From Hyphomicrobiales bacterium (GTDB taxonomy: Bacteria > Pseudomonadota > Alphaproteobacteria > Rhizobiales > Xanthobacteraceae): DNA of 64,000 nt. Below, in pieces: positions 21,394-29,534 of the stretch. Position numbers and translations under genes: made by a program. Each line of letters opens with the position of its first letter. Position 1 is the first letter of the stretch. The stretch covers positions 102,254 through 166,253 of the forward strand of contig JAKFVL010000018.1 of the NCBI GenBank assembly GCA_021732215.1, in the 5' to 3' direction. The notes beneath the pieces were generated by a model. It was not told the DNA's origin, did not search any database, and saw only the letters and a program-made list of their open reading frames with translations.

Positions 21394-21677
21394 CTTGCCA
21401 CTCTGTGTACTGGCATTGCAGACCTTCACAGGTGCGCTTGCCCACATCGGAATCGTCCGTCTCCCTACAATCCGGCACGATACCAATCCGGCTCCTTTCC
21501 AGTCCTTTTTTGGACCCTTCAAGCGGACGCCGCCCCGCCGATTCGGGCAAAATATTGACGGATTCTTGTAAGGCCGGTAAAAAAGTAGGGGTCCGCGACC
21601 AGGCCCGCTGAATATCCGTGGAGGACTTGAAAGGGCCTGGCGCTTCGGGGTTGGTCAAACAGACCAGGGGCTGGCTG

Positions 21678-22610
21678 ATGGTTGTCAACTATGCGTTTGG
21701 CGCCGTGGGCGCAGCCTATGCGGGTGCCTTCACCTATCTCTATCTCCGCTGCAACGACCGGCTGCCGCTGCACAAATATTTCTCCAATCATGTGCTGCTG
21801 CTGGCGCCGCTGAATTTCCTGTTCACGTTCTTCATCCGGGGGCGGAAGTCGTCCGTGTTCGACACCGGATCCGTTCCCGGCCTCAAGAAAATCAAGGCGT
21901 CCTATCCGATCATTCGCGCCGAAGCCGAGGCCTTGCTCGATTCCGGCGCGCTGCAGCGCCCGCCTTCGGTCGATGAACCCGGATACAATACATTCGAGAA
22001 GGGTGGATGGCGCATGTATCCGCTCAAATGGTACACTGACAAGTGCGGCCCCGCTGCCGTTCGGGCATGCCCTAACACCTGCGCTGTGATGGATTCAATT
22101 CCAGCGGTGCGCTCCGCAATGTTCACCGTATTGCCGCCGGGCGCACGGCTGGGCCGGCATCACGATCCAGTCGCGTCGTCGCTGCGCTATCATCTGGGCC
22201 TGCTGACGCCGAATTCCGACGAATGCGCCCTGACCCTCGATGGCGTGAGCCATGCCTGGCGGGACGGCGAAGACCTGCTGTTCGACCAGACCTATCTTCA
22301 CAGCGCCGTCAATCGCACGGATGCGATCCGGGTCATCCTGTTTTGCGACGTGGAGAAGACGCAGCTCCGGAGCGCCATCAGGCACGTCGCCGAAGCCGTC
22401 AACTACGCCCTCGTTGCGAAGTTCACCGGCGCCAATAACGGCCGCGAGCTGTCGTGGGTTTCGCGCGCCTACAAGCCGATCTACCGGGTTCGCTCCTACG
22501 TCAAGGAGCAGATCAAGCCGCGAAGCATGCTGGCGTATAACATCATCAAGTACGGCACTATCCTGCTTGCGCTGGCTTTGCCCTATGTGGCGTTGAACTC
22601 TCTGGGCTGA
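21678..22610 (+). CDS. LpxO-like aspartyl/asparaginyl beta-hydroxylase family dioxygenase
   Basis: Fe(II)/2-oxoglutarate dioxygenase of 310 residues with membrane segments at both ends (MVVNYAFGAVGAAYAGAF and ILLALALPYVALNSL). The iron ligands are the H-x-D in GRHHDPV and a distal histidine in TYLHSAVNRTD, followed by an arginine (IRVILF) for 2-oxoglutarate. LpxO enzymes hydroxylate lipid A acyl chains at the inner membrane, and the membrane anchors fit that role. ATG at 21678 follows AGGGG; an in-frame GTG at 21618 has no ribosome-binding site. Confidence 0.85.
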   Translation: MVVNYAFGAVGAAYAGAFTYLYLRCNDRLPLHKYFSNHVLLLAPLNFLFTFFIRGRKSSVFDTGSVPGLKKIKASYPIIRAEAEALLDSGALQRPPSVDEPGYNTFEKGGWRMYPLKWYTDKCGPAAVRACPNTCAVMDSIPAVRSAMFTVLPPGARLGRHHDPVASSLRYHLGLLTPNSDECALTLDGVSHAWRDGEDLLFDQTYLHSAVNRTDAIRVILFCDVEKTQLRSAIRHVAEAVNYALVAKFTGANNGRELSWVSRAYKPIYRVRSYVKEQIKPRSMLAYNIIKYGTILLALALPYVALNSLG

Positions 22611-22641
22611 CTTCTAGCTTTGAAACGGTCGGGGAGCGTCA

Positions 22642-22823
22642 AACGACCTTGATCGAGATTCTCGTTTGAAAGCGGATTTCTGCTTCACCGCTGCAGGTGA
22701 GCGAGACCGGAGACAGATTCCGCATCGCATCGCTGACGCTAAACATCGATGCCCAATTGGCTCCATACACAGAAGCATCCCACGGCCAAGCGAGCTTGAA
22801 CGACTTGCTCGCCCGCGCGCCGT
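22642..22823 (-). pseudogene. Possible C-terminal gene remnant
   Basis: The minus-strand frame ending here encodes about 58 residues that look protein-like (FKLAWPWDASVYGANWAS, then CSGEAEIRFQTRISIKVV) but has no start or upstream domain, because the FAH-fold gene occupies the DNA immediately before it. It may be the tail of a gene truncated by rearrangement. I cannot name the parent family, so this is a weak call. Confidence 0.25.
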
Positions 22824-23615
22824 TCACACGATCCTGATCGACATGTCGGGCAGGCCTTCGATCTTGCACAGCAGAGTATCGCCCTTCACCACCGGGCCGA
22901 CGTTTTCAGGCGTTCCCGAATAGATGATATCCCCGGCCTTCAATTCGAAGGCATCCGACAGTTTCGAGATTTGTTCGGCCACGTTCCAGATCATCTTGTT
23001 CAGATCCGAATTCTGCTTCACCGTGCCGTTGACCGCGAGCGAGATAGCGCCCTTGGCGAAATGACCGGAGCCGCTGGCCGGATGGATCGGCCCGATCACG
23101 GCAGAGCGGTCGAAGCTCTTGCCGATCTCCCAAGGTTTCTTTTCGTCGCCCATGGCGCGCTGCAGATCGCGCCGCGTCATGTCCAAACCGATCGCGTATC
23201 CGTAGACGCAATCGAGCGCCTTCTCGGCGGGAATGTTGCTGCCGCCGGATTTCAGCGCTGCGACCAACTCTACCTCGTAATGATAATTCTTGGTCAGCGA
23301 TGGATAGGGATGATCGGCCACCTCGCCGACCTTGACGTTTTGAATCGCATCCGACGGTTTCTGAAAAAAGAATGGCGGCTCGCGCGTCGGGTCGGAACCC
23401 ATCTCGCGGGAATGCGCTGCATAATTGCGGCCGATGCAGTAGATACGCCGTACCGGAAAGACTTCCGGAACGCCCACGATCGGAATATTCGCGGCTCCAA
23501 TCGGGAAGATCGCCTTCACACCCAATTGCGCATCAGCGGTCTCGCTGCCGAGCGTCGCACCTGCGAAAGCAACACCGGCTCCGGCAAGAATTGTCCTGCG
23601 ATCGATGGTGTCCAT
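22824..23615 (-). CDS. Tat-exported fumarylacetoacetate hydrolase-fold protein
   Basis: The 263-residue protein has a C-terminal FAH domain: RRIYCIGRNYAAHSREMG, FFQKPSDAIQ, metal-binding YEVELV, GLDMTRRDLQ, IGKSFDRSAVIGP and SGTPENVGPV. The N-terminus is a twin-arginine signal (DRRTILAGAGVAFAGATLG, then a cleavage-like ADAQ). FAH-fold hydrolases, decarboxylases and isomerases are normally cytoplasmic, so periplasmic placement is unusual. ATG at 23615 follows GGGAGAAAC. It ends a run of three exported proteins and is 110 bp from the solute-binding gene. Substrate unknown. Confidence 0.88.
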   Translation of the reverse strand: MDTIDRRTILAGAGVAFAGATLGSETADAQLGVKAIFPIGAANIPIVGVPEVFPVRRIYCIGRNYAAHSREMGSDPTREPPFFFQKPSDAIQNVKVGEVADHPYPSLTKNYHYEVELVAALKSGGSNIPAEKALDCVYGYAIGLDMTRRDLQRAMGDEKKPWEIGKSFDRSAVIGPIHPASGSGHFAKGAISLAVNGTVKQNSDLNKMIWNVAEQISKLSDAFELKAGDIIYSGTPENVGPVVKGDTLLCKIEGLPDMSIRIV

Positions 23616-23725
23616 GATGTTTCTCCCGTTCGCTTGTTGTCTGGTTCCGGAGTCCGACGTTAGCGGCCCTCTGATTCACCGTTCGCTGATGCTGCGAACG
23701 GTTCAGGAACGTCAAGTCGGTCGCA

Positions 23726-24484
23726 CTAGTTTGCGGGCTCGAGCCCCTTACTCTTTATCGCCGCCGCGCCCGCGCCGCTGCGGATCAGATCGATCAGCGC
23801 CTGCGCCGATGCCTTCTGGGTTCCGTCCGCCGCAATCCCGACCGAATATACCGTAAAATTCTGGATCTCGCGAGGCAGCGGACCCACCAGCACCACGCCT
23901 TTCACCGGCAGAATTTCGCTGATCTGGTGGAGCGCGATCTCCGCCTCGCCGCTGGCAACGCGCTCCGCGACATAGCCACCGCGCACCAGCAGCGACTTCG
24001 CCTTGACCTCGGCACCGATGCCGAGTTTCTCCAACAGGCTGGCGAGATAAATGCCGCTGCTGCCGCCAGAGGCCGGATCGATATAGGCGACACTCTTGGC
24101 CATCAGCAGCGCCTGCTTGAAAGCCTCGACCGTGGCAATATCGGGTTTCTGCGCACCCGCGCGAACCGCAACCCCGACGCCGACTCTGGCCAGCTCTGTC
24201 GTGCCGCCTGAAATCTTGCGGGAACTCTCCAGGGTCCGCAGCGCAGAAGGCGAAGCAATCACGATATCGAAACGCTCGCCGCCCTCGATGCGCTTGACCA
24301 GATTACCCACAGTGTCGTTCTGCCATTGCAGTTGATGGCCGGAGGCTTCAAACGCCGGGATCACTGACAGTAAAACCTCCTTGAACGCACCGGCAGTGAG
24401 CACCTTGAGTGGTTCGGCTTGCGCAGCACAAGACAACAGAGCCGTCGCCAGCACGAGGGCAACAACAGTGCAAATGTTTTTCAT
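23726..24484 (-). CDS. ModA-like periplasmic solute-binding protein
   Basis: The 252-residue product has a signal peptide (KNICTVVALVLATALLSCAAQA) and a type-II periplasmic-binding fold like ModA: LKVLTAGAFKEVLLSVIPAFEASGH, FDIVIASPSALRTL, SVAYIDPASGGSSGIYLASLLEKLG. No permease or ATPase gene is adjacent, so it is an orphan that may deliver ligand to a remote transporter or act as a sensor. ATG at 24484 follows GGAAG; the upstream extension is not used. Anion specificity cannot be told from sequence. Confidence 0.82.
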   Translation of the reverse strand: MKNICTVVALVLATALLSCAAQAEPLKVLTAGAFKEVLLSVIPAFEASGHQLQWQNDTVGNLVKRIEGGERFDIVIASPSALRTLESSRKISGGTTELARVGVGVAVRAGAQKPDIATVEAFKQALLMAKSVAYIDPASGGSSGIYLASLLEKLGIGAEVKAKSLLVRGGYVAERVASGEAEIALHQISEILPVKGVVLVGPLPREIQNFTVYSVGIAADGTQKASAQALIDLIRSGAGAAAIKSKGLEPAN

Positions 24485-24569
24485 TGTATCGCTTCCGCTA
24501 TCACCCTGAATCACCAAAGCGAAGCCGGGACCGGATCGTTGATCCGGTCCCACCTTGCTTGTTCCGGCA

Positions 24570-25061
24570 TTACTTCGGCGCGTCGGCGCCCTTGATCGCA
24601 GCGACGCCGGCCTTGGCGATCTGTTCGTCCTGCGCCGAGGTCACGCCGCTGACGCCGATCGCGCCGATGATGATGCCGTTGGCGAAAATCGGCACGCCGC
24701 CCTGCAGCAGGTTTTCGCCGAGCGTCGCCAGCGCCGGACGGGTCTTGATGGCCTCTTCAAACAGCGCGGAATTTCGGTTGAAATTCGCCGAGGTCCGCGC
24801 CTTGCCCTGCGCGATGTTGATGCTGCCTGCCTGCACGCCGTCCATGCGCTCAAGCAGCACCAGCCGGCCGGCGTCGTCGGTGATGGCGATCACGACCTTC
24901 CAATTGTTCTTGACCGCTTCATCGACCGCAGCCTTCATCGCGTTCTTTGCCGCGACGTTGGTCAGCATTTTCCGATCGGCCAGATCGGCATTGGCGGAAC
25001 CGGCCATACCGCAGAGTGCGAGCGCAGTCGCGAGCGACAGCGCGGAAACAGAGAACTTCAT
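24570..25061 (-). CDS. Exported HbpS/GlcG (DUF336) family protein
   Basis: A 163-residue protein with a signal peptide (SVSALSLATALALCGMAGSANA) and a complete DUF336 domain: AMKAAVDEAVKNNWKVVIAITDDAGRLVLLERMDG, KARTSANFNR, and QGGVPIFANGIIIGAIGVSG. Relatives bind heme or small molecules and occur next to regulators or catabolic genes. Here it leads three exported proteins, 85 bp upstream of the solute-binding gene. ATG follows GGAGG. Confidence 0.85.
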   Translation of the reverse strand: MKFSVSALSLATALALCGMAGSANADLADRKMLTNVAAKNAMKAAVDEAVKNNWKVVIAITDDAGRLVLLERMDGVQAGSINIAQGKARTSANFNRNSALFEEAIKTRPALATLGENLLQGGVPIFANGIIIGAIGVSGVTSAQDEQIAKAGVAAIKGADAPK

Positions 25062-25389
25062 CGTGTGGCCTCCAAAGCCAATGTTGGTGATGCGTTATGA
25101 GAGACGATCGACGTAGCAGCAGTGGGTTCGCGTTCGGCCGAGAGGCTTGCCAATCCCGTTGAGGGTCAGCCGGTATCCACCGTGCTACTGACCCCATCGG
25201 CGCATGCTTATTCCAGAATGAAAAGTAAGATTACGTTGAATCCATCAAACGGTATCAAGATGCGACAGGTGAACGCATTTGCAGCAATCGAATAACTGCA
25301 CCGCAACAAAAAAGGCCCGCGAAACGCGGACCTTTTATCTACTGCATCTTGCAATGCGATGATGCGACGCCTGATTGGGAAAAGAACCG
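25062..25389. other. Intergenic region with promoter of the HbpS-like gene
   Basis: These 328 bp contain the upstream region of the three exported-protein genes and, at 25308-25336, the terminator of the DUF3597 gene. The part at 25205-25300 is relatively AT-rich. I see no gene or recognisable operator. Confidence 0.45.
25308..25336 (-). terminator. Terminator after the DUF3597 gene
   Basis: AAAAAAGGCCCGCG, loop AAA, CGCGGACCTTTT: a hairpin with one C/A mismatch and A/T tracts on both sides, 54 bp past the DUF3597 stop on the minus strand. Confidence 0.75.
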
Positions 25390-25755
25390 TTAGTTCTTCA
25401 GATCGTCCGGCACCTTGCCGCCGTTTTCCGCGAGCTTCTTCATCACCTGCTTGTGCAGCCAGATGTTCATTGATGCGGAGTCGTTCATATCGCCGGTATA
25501 GCCGAGCTCCTTCGCGAGTTCCTTGCGCGCGGTCAAACTCGAGTCGAGATCGAGCGCCTTCATCAGATCGACGATGGAGGTTTTCCAGTTCAACTTTTCC
25601 TTCTTCGCCGCGACCGCGGCGTCGAGGATCGGTGTAACGTCGATAGCAGGCTTGGCGCTTGCTCCACCCGCCGCACCGGCCGTTGCGCCACCCGCAGGAG
25701 CCGCCTCGGCCTTCGTGCCGAAAATTGCGCCCATGATCTTGCCGAAAATGCTCAT
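25390..25755 (-). CDS. DUF3597 domain protein
   Basis: The 121-residue protein starts MSIFGKIMGAIFG, has an Ala/Gly-rich linker (residues 17-35), then the DUF3597 helical domain (PAIDVTPILDAAVAAKKEKLNWKTSIVDLMKALDLDSSL...LGYTGD). It ends in a short Lys-rich tail. The domain is LysM-like in size and often cytoplasmic, but its function is unknown. It is transcribed alone and followed by a terminator. Confidence 0.88.
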   Translation of the reverse strand: MSIFGKIMGAIFGTKAEAAPAGGATAGAAGGASAKPAIDVTPILDAAVAAKKEKLNWKTSIVDLMKALDLDSSLTARKELAKELGYTGDMNDSASMNIWLHKQVMKKLAENGGKVPDDLKN

Positions 25756-26089
25756 CGTGTCGCTCCTACTTGAATAATATGTCGCTGCGTAAGCCAGCCG
25801 CGGACAAGTCTAGACGGGCCGCAATCCCTTGCCAATGCATATCCCAGGTATGCTGCAGCACGTCCGTCAGCCTGACAGCGTTCCGTGACAACTGCCTGAC
25901 GGCACATCGCCATTATACATAATACAAACGGCGCTGCGGCAGTCCGCGACAAAAACTCTCTCAACCGTGAGAGCAGGCGACAGCATGTTGTGCTATGATT
26001 GCTCAACAGGTCGCGGCAAGTCTGGCTGTTCTGTTCTCTTGTGCCGCTCGGCTTGACCCGCGACCGCTCTGTTTGAAGGGAGCTCGCTC
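25756..26089. other. Divergent promoter region, DUF3597 and DUF2189 genes
   Basis: These 334 bp hold both promoters. CCGTCAG (25864-25870) and CTGACGG (25896-25902) form an inverted repeat, and CTCTC/GAGAG around 25955-25972 a small hairpin. Neither is a known operator to me. Confidence 0.4.
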
Positions 26090-26911
26090 ATGGCCGCCTC
26101 ATATCCCGGCTCTTATCCAGATAACGTCACTCCGTTGACGAACCGCAAAAGCGGCTCGGCTGCAGGTCCTGCAATTCGCAAGATTGGATTGTCGGATCTG
26201 CTGGACGCGCTTCACAAAGGTTGGGACGATTTCAAAGCGGTCCCAAGTCACGCTCTTGTTCTGTGTGTAATCTATCCTGTTCTCGGTCTGGTTCTGGCCA
26301 GAATGACCCTTGGCTATTCTGTGCTGCCGCTGCTGTTTCCCCTCGCGGCAGGTTTTGCATTGCTCGGGCCATTCGCGGCCATCGGCCTCTACGAACTCAG
26401 CCGGCGTCGGGAAAACGGCGAACAGCCCACGGTTTCTCAGGCCATCAGCGTGCTCAAATCACCCTCGTTTGGAGCCATGTTGGGACTTGGTGCGATCCTC
26501 CTGACGTTGTTCGTAGTATGGATTGCTTCGGCGCAGGCCATCTACACCGCGACATTCGGTTATGCACCCGCCGCCAGCATTCCGGATTTCGCACAACACG
26601 TTCTGACCTTGCCCGAAGGCCGCATTCTGATGCTGGTCGGCTGCAGCGTCGGGTTTGTGTTCGCACTGGTCGCGCTTTGCATCAGCGTCGTCTCGTTTCC
26701 GCTGATGCTCGATCGTCATGCCGGCATCGCCGATGCCATCCTCACGTCCATCCGGGTCGTCATCGCCAATCCGGTCGCCATGGCGTGCTGGGGACTGATC
26801 GTTGCCGCGCTGCTCTTTATCGGATCGCTGCCGCTCTTCATGGGACTCGCCGTCGTTATCCCGATGCTGGGCCACGCAACGTGGCACCTGTATCGAAAGG
26901 TGATCGGCTAG
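26090..26911 (+). CDS. DUF2189 integral membrane protein
   Basis: A 273-residue protein with a polar 30-residue N-terminus (including AIRKIGLSDLLDALHKGWDDF) followed by six or so membrane helices. Characteristic DUF2189 elements include PSHALVLCVIYPVLGLVLA, ALLGPFAAIGLYELSRRRENGE and PLMLDRHAGIADAILTSIRVVI. Members are found widely in alphaproteobacteria, often near respiratory genes, with no established function. ATG follows GGGAG. Confidence 0.9.
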   Translation: MAASYPGSYPDNVTPLTNRKSGSAAGPAIRKIGLSDLLDALHKGWDDFKAVPSHALVLCVIYPVLGLVLARMTLGYSVLPLLFPLAAGFALLGPFAAIGLYELSRRRENGEQPTVSQAISVLKSPSFGAMLGLGAILLTLFVVWIASAQAIYTATFGYAPAASIPDFAQHVLTLPEGRILMLVGCSVGFVFALVALCISVVSFPLMLDRHAGIADAILTSIRVVIANPVAMACWGLIVAALLFIGSLPLFMGLAVVIPMLGHATWHLYRKVIG

Positions 26912-26984
26912 CGGCGGACCGCTACGCACAGAACGCGCCGCACAAGCCTTCCGCGGTGCGGCAATTCTGGTAGAAAGCGCGTCG

Positions 26985-27821
26985 ATGTACGACGCGATCG
27001 TTTTTGCCGGAGGCGGCAACCGATGCTACTGGCAAGGCGGCTTCTATGAGGCCGCCGCCGAACGCCTCGGTCTTGAGCCGCGATTGGTCGTTGGCGCGAG
27101 TGCCGGCGCTTTCGCCGCCACTTATAGCCTGCTCGGCCTCGGTCCCGAGGTTCGCCGCAGTGTGATCGGCGCCTGCGGCTCGCATTTGAAGAACTTCGAC
27201 TTCGCCGCCTGGCGTCAGGGCGAACCGCTCTGTCCTGTTGGATCAATGTATCAGGAATTGCTGGACGCAACCGTCGATGCAGCCGCGCTTGAACGGATCA
27301 ATGCGATCACCGATTTCCGCATCGCTTATTCAAGGTTGCCGCGGCGCTTGTCGCCGAAACTCGGGGCTGCCATTGGCATCGGCGCGTATCAACTGGAAAA
27401 ACGGCTGTTTCATCCCGTGCATCCGCGCTTCGGACGTGCGCTCGGCTTTCGCAGCGGCTTCGTCTCCACTCGCAACCTCAACGATCCACAGTTGATGCGC
27501 GAGGCGCTGATCGCGAGCGGAGGCATTCCGCCGTTCATGCCGGTGACATTGATCGACGGCGAGCCTGCCTTCGATGGCGGCTTGGTCGATAACGTTCCCG
27601 TCGAGCCGCTTCTGCCGGTCGAGGCGCAGGGCGGGCAGACGCTGGTCCTGCTGACCCGCCGTTACGCAAGCCTGCCGGCGATCGCAAACCGGACCTATGT
27701 GCAGCCATCGCAAAAGATCGAGGTCAGCCAGTTCGACATCACCAACCCGGACGGCATCCGCAAAGCCTTCGAGCTCGGACTGAAGGACGGCGACGCATTT
27801 GTGCGCTCGCTCGGACGCTGA
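26985..27821 (+). CDS. Patatin-like phospholipase
   Basis: The 278-residue protein has all patatin motifs: the oxyanion glycine loop FAGGGNRCYWQGG (residues 7-19), the nucleophile S39 in GASAG and the catalytic aspartate D197 in DGGL. It hydrolyses acyl ester bonds of lipids by a Ser-Asp dyad. No signal peptide or membrane anchor is seen, so it is cytosolic unless secreted by another route. It follows the DUF2189 gene after 73 bp. Physiological role unknown; some bacterial patatins are effectors, but nothing here suggests that. Confidence 0.9.
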   Translation: MYDAIVFAGGGNRCYWQGGFYEAAAERLGLEPRLVVGASAGAFAATYSLLGLGPEVRRSVIGACGSHLKNFDFAAWRQGEPLCPVGSMYQELLDATVDAAALERINAITDFRIAYSRLPRRLSPKLGAAIGIGAYQLEKRLFHPVHPRFGRALGFRSGFVSTRNLNDPQLMREALIASGGIPPFMPVTLIDGEPAFDGGLVDNVPVEPLLPVEAQGGQTLVLLTRRYASLPAIANRTYVQPSQKIEVSQFDITNPDGIRKAFELGLKDGDAFVRSLGR

Positions 27822-27830
27822 GCATAGTCG

Positions 27831-28826
27831 TCAGTGGTGCTTGTGATCGGACTGACCTCGGCTGGTCGCACCAATGGCGCCAATATTGAACATCACATCG
27901 ACCTTGCCGGCCTTCTCGAATTGCAGCGTGGTTTTCACAGCCTCGCCCTGTTTGAACGGTCGGGTCAGGTCCATGAACATCATGTGAAATCCGCCGGGCT
28001 TCAGTTCAACGGTTTCGCCGGGCTTGATCAGAAGCCCTTCGTTGAGCGGACGCATCTGCATCACACCGTTGGCCATCGACATCTCGTGAATTTCGACCTT
28101 GCCGGCGGCGCTCGTGGCCGCGTTTACAAGCCGGTCTGGCGCGGTTCCGTTGTTGGTGATCTTGAGATACCCGCCAGCAATCTTGGCTCCGCCGGGGGTC
28201 GCGCGGCTCCATGGAGCTGCGATGGTCAGATTGCCGATCGTGTAGGTATCGGTCTCCGAACCCGCAGGTGCTTCCTGCGCCGTCAGCCGCGTGTCCGACA
28301 CCAAGCGCAACGAAGGCGCGGGTGATTTCAAGTCGCGCGCCGACTGGCCTTTCGCCGGAATCTCGGTCCAGCGCGCCTCGCCTTTTGTACAGACTTGAAC
28401 CGTCGGAAAGTAAATTTGCTGGCCGGCCGGGACGTCAGCCGTTACGAACGCCGTGAACACGAACTCATCGTAAAACTCGTCGGCAAGGTCTCCGCCGGAC
28501 CAGGTGATTTCCCTGACGCCTTCGGCCACCGGTTTGCCGTGACTTTCGTAGGCCTTGGCGTAAGGGCCCTTTTGGGTCGTCAGCGTCCAGCCCGGTTTTG
28601 GCATCGGCTTCACGCCAATCACCCCCTCCGGGATTTGGACGCGGATAGACCGGGTCGCCTCTCCGTCACAGCCGTGCGGGATTTTGAGCGCGCCCCTGTA
28701 ATAACTGCCGGGCTTGGTCTCACCAGCAGCCAAGGTGACGTGGGCCTGTGCTGCGCCGCCAATGCAGGCTGCGATAAAGGGGAATGCGACTGCGAGGACG
28801 ACTCTGTTGCCGCTGAAACATCTCAT
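27831..28826 (-). CDS. YcnI-PCu(A)C copper-chaperone fusion protein
   Basis: A 331-residue exported fusion. The signal peptide ends AQA, leaving an N-terminal histidine (HVTLAAGET) that in YcnI (DUF1775) proteins helps to bind copper. Residues 29-175 are YcnI-like (GSYYRGALKIPHGCDGEAT, KPMPKPGWTL). Residues 195-325 are a PCu(A)C domain with the HxM...HxM copper set (VEIHEMSM, VMQMRPL, GGFHMMFM). The tail is His-rich (SDHKHH). It probably handles periplasmic Cu(I)/Cu(II) for cytochrome oxidase assembly or copper tolerance. The gene stands alone. Confidence 0.9.
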   Translation of the reverse strand: MRCFSGNRVVLAVAFPFIAACIGGAAQAHVTLAAGETKPGSYYRGALKIPHGCDGEATRSIRVQIPEGVIGVKPMPKPGWTLTTQKGPYAKAYESHGKPVAEGVREITWSGGDLADEFYDEFVFTAFVTADVPAGQQIYFPTVQVCTKGEARWTEIPAKGQSARDLKSPAPSLRLVSDTRLTAQEAPAGSETDTYTIGNLTIAAPWSRATPGGAKIAGGYLKITNNGTAPDRLVNAATSAAGKVEIHEMSMANGVMQMRPLNEGLLIKPGETVELKPGGFHMMFMDLTRPFKQGEAVKTTLQFEKAGKVDVMFNIGAIGATSRGQSDHKHH

Positions 28827-28940
28827 CGCATCCTCTTGCGTCTGGAAAACAGCCTGACGCGCGCTATGCGGACACCGGCCATGAATTTGTCTGGGAAAGT
28901 GATGCCATAACGGTCACCGGGGTGCCATTGACTTCTCCCA

Positions 28941-29262
28941 AATTACCCCGACTCTCTCCCACTCCACCAAACTATGAACGAAAATCCATACTCTAATGCA
29001 TTAGAAACTTTTAGATGAAAACCCGTTTAATATATTGATATATATCGCCTTTAGTAAGATATCAGCTTTCCGATTCGAATAAGATATCCGAATGACGATT
29101 TGATCTTACGCCAGATCATTAAGCGAATATGACTTTAGATATGCATTTTTCACCGAGCTGCATCGCAACATTTCCTCTGCTGTGACTTCATTTGCAGTTT
29201 TATATTCACTTCAACGATTGAGTTGTTCAACAACTGAATCACGATTGCAAAGGAACATTACA
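28941..29262. promoter_or_regulatory. AT-rich leader and promoter region of the DUF1127 gene
   Basis: These 320 bp are sharply more AT-rich than their surroundings. They contain two direct copies of TAAGATATC (29055-29063 and 29080-29088, 25 bp apart), a TATATATC tract, and the palindrome GTTGTTCAACAAC (29222-29234), 28 bp ahead of the start codon. The repeats could be tandem operator sites. The length suggests a regulated promoter or a long 5' leader. No gene is seen in it. Confidence 0.5.
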
Positions 29263-29415
29263 ATGCTGCTATCCATCATCCGCTTCATCCGTGAAGTCCG
29301 GGATTTTCAGCGCAACGTGTCTGAACTGTCCCGGCTCAGCGATCGGGAACTTGCCGATATCGGCCTCGATCGCTCCGACATCGTCCGGGTTGCTTCCGGA
29401 GACTACAAGGGCTGA
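29263..29415 (+). CDS. DUF1127 small regulatory-type protein
   Basis: The 50-residue protein is basic at its start ([33 protein letters not shown]) and contains the DUF1127 signature [16 protein letters not shown]. Small DUF1127 proteins in alphaproteobacteria are abundant, stress-induced and linked to RNA turnover and phosphate or carbon metabolism. ATG at 29263 follows AGGA. The unusual AT-rich upstream region points to tight regulation. A GC-rich hairpin follows the stop. Confidence 0.9.
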   Translation: MLLSIIRFIREVRDFQRNVSELSRLSDRELADIGLDRSDIVRVASGDYKG

Positions 29416-29442
29416 TTCCCCGGCCCTTCATCGATGAACGGA

Positions 29443-29466
29443 TAACGCCCGCCGAAAGCGGGCGTT
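29443..29466 (+). terminator. Hairpin terminator after the DUF1127 gene
   Basis: AACGCCCGC, loop CGAAA, GCGGGCGTT: a perfect 9-bp stem 28 bp after the stop. It lacks a long T tract, so it could be either a terminator or a 3' stabiliser of the short mRNA. Confidence 0.6.
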
Positions 29467-29534
29467 GTCGTATTCGAAGTGGCGCTGATCCGGCCTCAAA
29501 CGGGGATGCCCTTACCGCGCAAATCCGCTACCTG

